From NCBI GenBank assembly GCA_027704905.1, contig CM051000.1, positions 16,571,694 to 16,635,693 on the forward strand: DNA of 64,000 bases. The letters are read 5' to 3'. The position numbers were made by a program, and so were the translations under genes. Positions 47,380 to 64,000 of this stretch are shown here, piece after piece. The first letter of the stretch is position 1; each line of letters starts with the position of its first letter. The notes under the pieces were generated by a model. It searched no databases. It saw only the letters and a program-made list of their open reading frames with translations, and was not told the origin of the DNA. This DNA is from Muraenolepis orangiensis (taxonomy: Eukaryota > Chordata > Actinopteri > Gadiformes > Muraenolepididae).

Positions 47380-47829
47380 CAAACTTGATTTAAATCGGCT
47401 TGAATAACACCTAGCGTCCCTCGCCTCGAGAACATTCCAACGAGTCCAAAAGCACGGGCGATATGCAAATATTTTTTTTGCGCATGAGGTGCCAATGATG
47501 CCGTGCCCAGTTTAATATCACACAAGGTGTGACTGTCTTTTAACTGCAGTGATGGGTGGGTGGTGTGTGGGTGTGTGTGGGTGGGTGGGTGGGTAGGTGT
47601 GGGTGGGTGGGTGTGTGTGTGGGGGTGGGTGTGCGTGTGGGGGTGGGTGGGTGCGAAGCGGGGAGCTGTCCGTAGTGCTGCAATCAAGACATGGGTGCGC
47701 CACGCGCTGCGCGGGGATAGGCTGCCGTGTCCATTACGCGCCGCCGTGGTGTCCATTACGCACACTAAACCAGCCGGTAGGGCTGTTTCCTCTTTGTTGT
47801 AACTCCGCATGTTGGAGCCCCCCGTGAAG

Positions 47830-47830
<1 letters not shown>
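47380..47830. promoter_or_regulatory. CpG-rich segment, candidate promoter/leader region
   Basis: CpG-containing sequence (for example GCGCCACGCGCTGCGCGGGG near 47696 and ACGCGCCGCCGTGG near 47736) stands out from the surrounding AT-rich or simple repeats. It lies about 1.8 kb upstream of the BASP1-like coding exon on the minus strand. An octamer-like ATGCAAAT is at 47463-47470. A GGTG-rich low-complexity tract at 47545-47660 splits it. Promoter function is inference. Confidence 0.3.
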
Positions 47831-48872
<1,042 letters not shown>

Positions 48873-49289
48873 AATGCAAGGGCATATTCAGATCATAGTG
48901 AGGCATGAGTCTTTGTCTCCAGGCTCTGTCTCCAGAACCGAGAACAAAGGTTCTTGTATTTCAACACCGGCACCAGAACCTGCTCCTCTGGTTATGGACC
49001 AAGACATTCAACCACTGACCTGTTTGATGTGTGCTGCTTCCAACCGCGCCGAAAGTGATCCGTCGCGCTCCCTCGCCGGGCCGGTGTGGACTTAAAGATA
49101 AAGATGTAGATATATAAGAATATAGAATGTGAATGATAAGACGATAGGGAGAACGCTGGGCGAAGTGACAGCTGCACAGATTCAATGTGGGGCCGTGTAG
49201 CGAGGAGGAGCCCTCACTGTGTCCGAGACATCTGTCGTTATCACAACCCAGTCTCCCCCTGGCCCTCCTCCCATCGCTAACCCCTCCCA

Positions 49290-49670
<381 letters not shown>

Positions 49671-49964
49671 ACTCTATTTTCTCCGACGGAAACCAGAGGA
49701 CTTTCGGGTCATTTGGATTATTAAGGTTCACCTTATGAATCAGAAACATTAACAGCGTTTCTATGGCAACACGTTGGGGTCCGTTACCGGGGTGACGTAA
49801 ATCCTCCCTTTTCACATAAATTAATGTTCAACTTAAATACATAAATGTGTGTGTGTGTGTATGTGTGTGGTGTTGACATAATACACACATTCTTACAAAA
49901 TTACCAATCAATTTTAATAATCATACAAAAATACAAAACTGTTCCAATTGGTTGGCCCATCTGA

Positions 49965-49983
49965 ATGGGGGGGGGGGGGGGGG
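49965..49983. repeat. poly(G) run
   Basis: About 16 consecutive G on the plus strand; such runs often shift between sequencing reads. Confidence 0.85.
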
Positions 49984-50157
49984 TCTTTACATTTAAGTCA
50001 CGTGTTCTCCGCGTAGCTCCGCCTCCTGTCTGTCAGCAGTGCTCTGGCGTCCCCTCACGTCACATGGCTGCAATATTTGTCTCCTCTCCGTTAATGGATG
50101 TGGACCCAGAGGTAAACTTAATGAAATTCTACAACCTCCCATCACATTGGACAAGAC

Positions 50158-50333
<176 letters not shown>

Positions 50334-50339
50334 CACACA

Positions 50340-50995
50340 CTGCCCCGGTCCACGCATGGCTGTTAGTCCTTCATATGAAGTAGAAAATGATAAAAAATGT
50401 GAACTATAGAAGTACCAATAACTTATTATATTAAGTCAATTGTTACTATCCTTCCTAGTTTAATTAATATATTGGGACCATGTTTTGTTCATGTATTGTG
50501 CTGCCCATATTTATGAATTAGAGGTAAAGTTATGGAGGTCAGCCACAAATAATTTGGATGTTTTTGTTCCGTACAATGTTCAATAGCAAAGACTTTAACG
50601 AGCACACACCTCAAACACGTTGTTTTAATAACGACCCTTCTAATCTCTTAAGACATTTTACAGTACATTTGTTTTGCAGAAGAATCAGAATACCTGCAGA
50701 ATTAGTAGGAAAACAGCGCCATCTACTGCCAGCGAGAGACAACTAACACCCGGCACACCAAGTATTCAGTGTTACGTCACGGGTATACGTCTATACTCTT
50801 TAAATAAAAACAAAAACACCATTTATTTGTAATTCAAATGAAACTTTAAAAGAAACTTCCAGTCTTAATACAACATATGTAATACAATACATATTGGCTT
50901 CCACTGCGTCTGTGTGTCCTTAGGCTGTGCTGGAGGGTTTATGTTGTGCACGTTGAGTGCTCTCCGTTGATGCGCGTCTCGCTTATAACATCAAA
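50340..50995. other. unannotated AT-rich sequence
   Basis: I see no exon, RNA gene or named element here. Confidence 0.5.
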
Positions 50996-50997
50996 AT

Positions 50998-51158
50998 CCA
51001 TCAGAATCAGAATCAGAATCAAAATAACTTTATTGTCATTTCACGAGCAACGCAAATTAGTAACAATCTTCACGGTTCCTAACACACATAACAGTAATTT
51101 AATATATTACATATTTACACAAAACCAAAATAAACAGATATAAATAGACAAATATGAG

Positions 51159-51204
<46 letters not shown>

Positions 51205-51320
51205 CTTTAACTTATGAGACATACTGCAGTGGTCATATGAACAAGTAGTGCAAATAAAAAATGTATACATACAATTCATCAAGAAAAAATAATGGAATTA
51301 CAGTTCGGGGGCTCTGACAC
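50998..51320 (-). mobile_element. LINE 3' end fragment
   Basis: On the minus strand the fragment ends with tandem TTCTGA units (plus-strand CAGAATCAGAATCAGAATCA at 51002), preceded by ATGACAATAAAG-like sequence (plus ACTTTATTGTCATTTCA). This is the usual 3' end of L2-group LINEs in fish. A TA/CA run at 51157-51200 interrupts it. Confidence 0.65.
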
Positions 51321-51324
51321 CAGA

Positions 51325-52940
51325 CATACGTATGTGGCAAGGTCTGAGGGTCCTCTCCAACTACAAGGGGAGCTCAGGGGGAGTCACCAACCACAACTAC
51401 AACCTACCAGACAAGCTGAACACGTTTTACACTCGCTTTGAAAGGGGGAACTCTGAGCCAACCAACAAATTGAACACTCACCCAGAGGACTCCGTTCTAC
51501 AACTGTCCGAGTCCGAGGTCCGCAGAACCTTCAGGAGGGTCTAGGCAGGGAAGGCAGCCGGCCCAAACGGAGTTCCAGCCCGTGTTTTCAAGACCTGGCT
51601 CATGTGTTCACAGACATCTACAACGCATCACTGCAACACTGTCTGTCATCCCTGTGTGCTTCAAAGAGACAAACATTGTGCTGTTACCCAACAAGCCTCA
51701 ATGATTATCGTCGAGTGGCTTCAACACCCATAGCCATGCAGTGCCTGGAAAAACTTGTCATGTCACACATTTACCTTTCCATCCCGAGTCCCTAGACCCA
51801 CTCCAGTTTGCATACAGACCAAACAGGTCTGTAGACGACGCCATCTCCCTGGCACTACACACGGCCGTGGAGCACCTAGACAGGAGGGACACCTACATCA
51901 GACTGTTGTTCATTGACTACAGCTTGGCGTTCAACACCATCATTCCAAGCTGGTTCAGAAACTGAGATACCCCATCTGTAACTGGATTATGGACTTCCTG
52001 ACAGGCAGGCCTCAAGTGGTCATCCACCCCAAGGCTGCTGCTCAGTCCGGCTGTACACGACTTCCACACACAGCAACAATCAGATTATGGACACCACAGT
52101 CACCGGCGTGTACAGAGTACAGAGATGAGGTAGTCCGGCTGACGCAATGGTGCAAGGACAACAGCCTTGCACTGAATGTCAGCAAGACTAAGGAGCTCAT
52201 CGTGGAATTCAGGAGCCACCAGGGCACGCACTCCACCATCAGCCTGGACGGGACACCGGTTGAAATCGTCAGCTGCTTTCTTTTTCTAAGACTACAGATC
52301 TCCAGGGACCTGGCGTGAACAGCATGACCTCCGCAACACGGAGGTCATGCTGAAGAAGGCACACCAGCACCTGCCCTGCGGTGCCTCAGGAGAACGCATA
52401 GGCAAACGGTGGCTAGTGAACTTTTACTGTGGCACCGTAGAGAGGGCCCTGACGAGGGCCTCACTGGTACGGTAACACCAGGAGGAGATCTTTAGGACCA
52501 GATGTTGGAAGAAGGCCATCTCCATCACAGGTTCAAGGAAAGTTTTTATCCACAGGCAGTGCACCTACTGAACTGCTAGGAGTGCTGCCACTATCATAAC
52601 ATTGTCATTAACATTACACTATCATACTTTGCTGGACTTTCAGGACAATATTCATTAGTCATTAGTTACTGCACTGTACTGCACTGTATTCATGATGCTG
52701 CTGCACTACTGGCACTTTTAAATGCTTTTAAATGTTTTTTACACAATATAAAACATGTACATATCATCCATCAATAATGTTATTGTTCTTTTTGTGTTAA
52801 TTGTACATTTGATTGTGTATAGTATTCTTATAGTATTGTGTTATAGAATTTCATACTGCGGGAGGGAATGGGGAGTAAGCATTCCATTGTACTTGTTGCA
52901 AATGGAAAATACAATTCTTGAATCTTGAATCTTGAAGGAC
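51325..52940 (+). mobile_element. L2-like LINE copy E
   Basis: Same subfamily as copy A. Readable pieces are MWQGLRVLSNYKG, LSESEVRRTFRRV, a stop, then AGKAAGPNGVPARVF, LNDYRRVA, LDPLQFAYRPNRSVDDAISL, RLLFIDYSLAFNTI and WCKDNSLALNVSKTKELIVE. The segment with the FADD box is deleted between about 52080 and 52110. The 3' UTR ends with AATTCTTGAATCTTGAATCT at about 52912-52935. Multiple stops and frameshifts make it a fossil. Confidence 0.87.
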
Positions 52941-53230
52941 TGCAACCAACCTGGGCACCATCTCTTCTCCACCCTATGGTCTGGTCGAAAATCTTGACTC
53001 TTGAGGTGCGGTGTGATGTGTAAACATGTAACTAAGTATTGTAGTATTGATGTGGTGCAGTATTATAGTGGATAGTTACACAGAACAGTCAATGTTCAGT
53101 TTGCATATGGCTCTCGGGTAGAAACTGTTCTTGGGTCTAACACTGAGTCTAACATTGCCTGGTGTCTGAGGAAACCAGTACTAAAATGACCACAGGAAAA
53201 GGTTCACTGCAGCATACAGTATTATTCAGG
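52936..53230. mobile_element. rearranged LINE pieces
   Basis: GGACTGCAACCAACCTGGGC and ACCATCTCTTCTCCACCCTA at 52937-52976 match the copy A segment encoding DRNHPGHHLFSPY, which is missing from its proper place (near 52530) in copy E. A further LINE-like phrase, GGTAGAAACTGTTCTTGGG, occurs near 53117. Confidence 0.5.
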
Positions 53231-53599
53231 TGTATTGGGGTAAATTGCACCACCAAAAGGATATTGCTTGTAACTGCATTAAAAAAGCGCAATCCAGTAT
53301 TACAGTCCGTGTGTGGATGTTGCCATTATTTATCTTAAGTACAAAATACAAATCAGATTCTATTATTTTATCATACAAAACACTTTATGGTAATATGATA
53401 GTTTTCTTCCAAACCATAGGCCAAATATTGTGCTGAGGCAGCATACAAAAAAAATATTTTTTATATGGCCTATAAAGAAAGCAACTTTGTACCCAAGTGT
53501 TAAAAGTTATAAGACTACTAAATAGTTGTATATAAGTCAGTATATAAGATATAGATATACCGTATGTACAGTACATGTTTCTGTTCTTCTCGATTCTTG

Positions 53600-53681
53600 A
53601 TTATGTGGTGTGTATATATATATATATATAATTTGGTAATTTATCTTAACTGATGAAGGCTGGAAACAAGTGTGTGTGTGT

Positions 53682-53738
<57 letters not shown>

Positions 53739-53740
53739 CA
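53600..53740. repeat. (TA)n and (GT)n microsatellites
   Basis: A TA run at about 53613-53630 and a GT run at about 53672-53735. Confidence 0.92.
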
Positions 53741-53754
53741 AGTTGTACAAAGGA

Positions 53755-54060
53755 AAGAAGTCTCTTCAGAGGAGGAGGTGCAGAACAGGAGTCGTCGCTT
53801 CAGTAGGAGGAGGTGCATCCTCCCACAACAGGAGTCCCATATCTTCAGGAGGAGGGGCATCCTTTGCACAACAATAGTCCCATATATTCACGAGGAGGTG
53901 CAGAACAGGATAAATCGCTCCAGGTAGAGGTGCTGAATAGGAGTCGTCGCATCATTGCACAACAGGAGTCCCATCTCTTGAGGAGGAAGTGCACAACAGG
54001 AGTCCCATCTCTTGAGGAGGAGGTGCACAACAGGAGTCATCTCTCCAGGAGGAGGTGCTA
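53755..54060 (+). repeat. degenerate minisatellite directly upstream of dync1li2
   Basis: Units of roughly 25-35 bp carry AGGAGGAGGTGCACAACAGG and AGTCCCATCTCTTGAGGAGG with many variants. The last unit ends about 75 bp before the dync1li2 start codon, so the array occupies the proximal promoter or 5' UTR. Confidence 0.85.
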
Positions 54061-54132
54061 GCGGAGCCGCCTTGTACGGACCTCCCTCCGTGGCGCTAGA
54101 GAGAGACATACACAGAGTGAGAGAAAGAGAAG
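54061..54132 (+). promoter_or_regulatory. dync1li2: dync1li2 5' UTR / proximal promoter
   Basis: GC-rich sequence (CGGAGCCGCCTTGTACGGAC) followed by a purine-rich leader reaches the ATG at 54133 with A at -3 (AAGATGG). The transcription start is not determined; no TATA box was seen. Confidence 0.45.

Positions 54133-64000
<9,868 letters not shown>

Noticed and set aside
47463..47470. Octamer ATGCAAAT as a proven POU-factor site
   Set aside because: A single 8-mer match is expected by chance at this scale; it is kept only as a remark.

Overview
This window is vertebrate nuclear DNA, almost certainly from a teleost fish. It has split genes with GT..AG introns, fish-type LINE, SINE and hAT elements, and no prokaryotic gene organisation. 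Dinucleotide microsatellites and minisatellites are unusually dense. That density is known from cod-like fishes (Gadiformes), but the order-level placement is inference only.

Three protein-coding genes are supported. (1) Positions 322-5886, plus strand, hold the last nine exons of nae1 (APP-BP1), the regulatory subunit of the NEDD8-activating enzyme, with its stop codon and poly(A) signals near 6230-6240. (2) Positions 44251-45897, minus strand, hold one large coding exon for a myristoylated, Lys-rich, Pro/Ala/Glu-rich protein whose N-terminus matches BASP1 (CAP-23/NAP-22). A splice acceptor lies 8 bases upstream of its ATG, as expected if the 5' leader is on a separate exon. (3) Positions 54133-64000, plus strand, hold the first twelve exons of dync1li2, a dynein-1 light intermediate chain, running off the window. 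NAE1 and DYNC1LI2 are also close neighbours on human 16q22, so the block looks like conserved synteny. I found no TERB1-like gene between them, although human has one there. The three genes have unrelated jobs (neddylation, growth-cone membrane signalling, dynein cargo attachment) and nothing suggests co-regulation beyond proximity.

The roughly 38 kb between nae1 and the BASP1-like gene is repeat-dominated. Two stacks of nested transposons can be resolved by target-site duplications (TSDs). At 10.26-16.46 kb an L2-like LINE is split by a minus-strand RTE/Rex3-like LINE, which is split by a hAT element with a perfect 8-bp TSD. At 19.73-24.51 kb a minus-strand L2-like LINE is split by a second hAT with a perfect 8-bp TSD, whose C-terminal transposase remnant is split by another LINE. 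A further L2-like copy lies at 51.3-52.9 kb. Long CA, GA and GT tracts occupy much of 7-9, 16-20, 25-32, 36-42 and 47-50 kb. There are also many higher-order tandem arrays, the largest a nearly homogeneous 36-bp unit repeated about 102 times at 32.4-36.1 kb.

The observations most worth following are two minisatellites in nae1 that copy a splice donor (372-545) and a splice acceptor (4865-5260) of the gene, partly preserving the reading frame; the 36-bp array; and the dated transposon stacks. I see no evidence of a novel multi-gene system. No tRNA, rRNA or CRISPR locus is supported.
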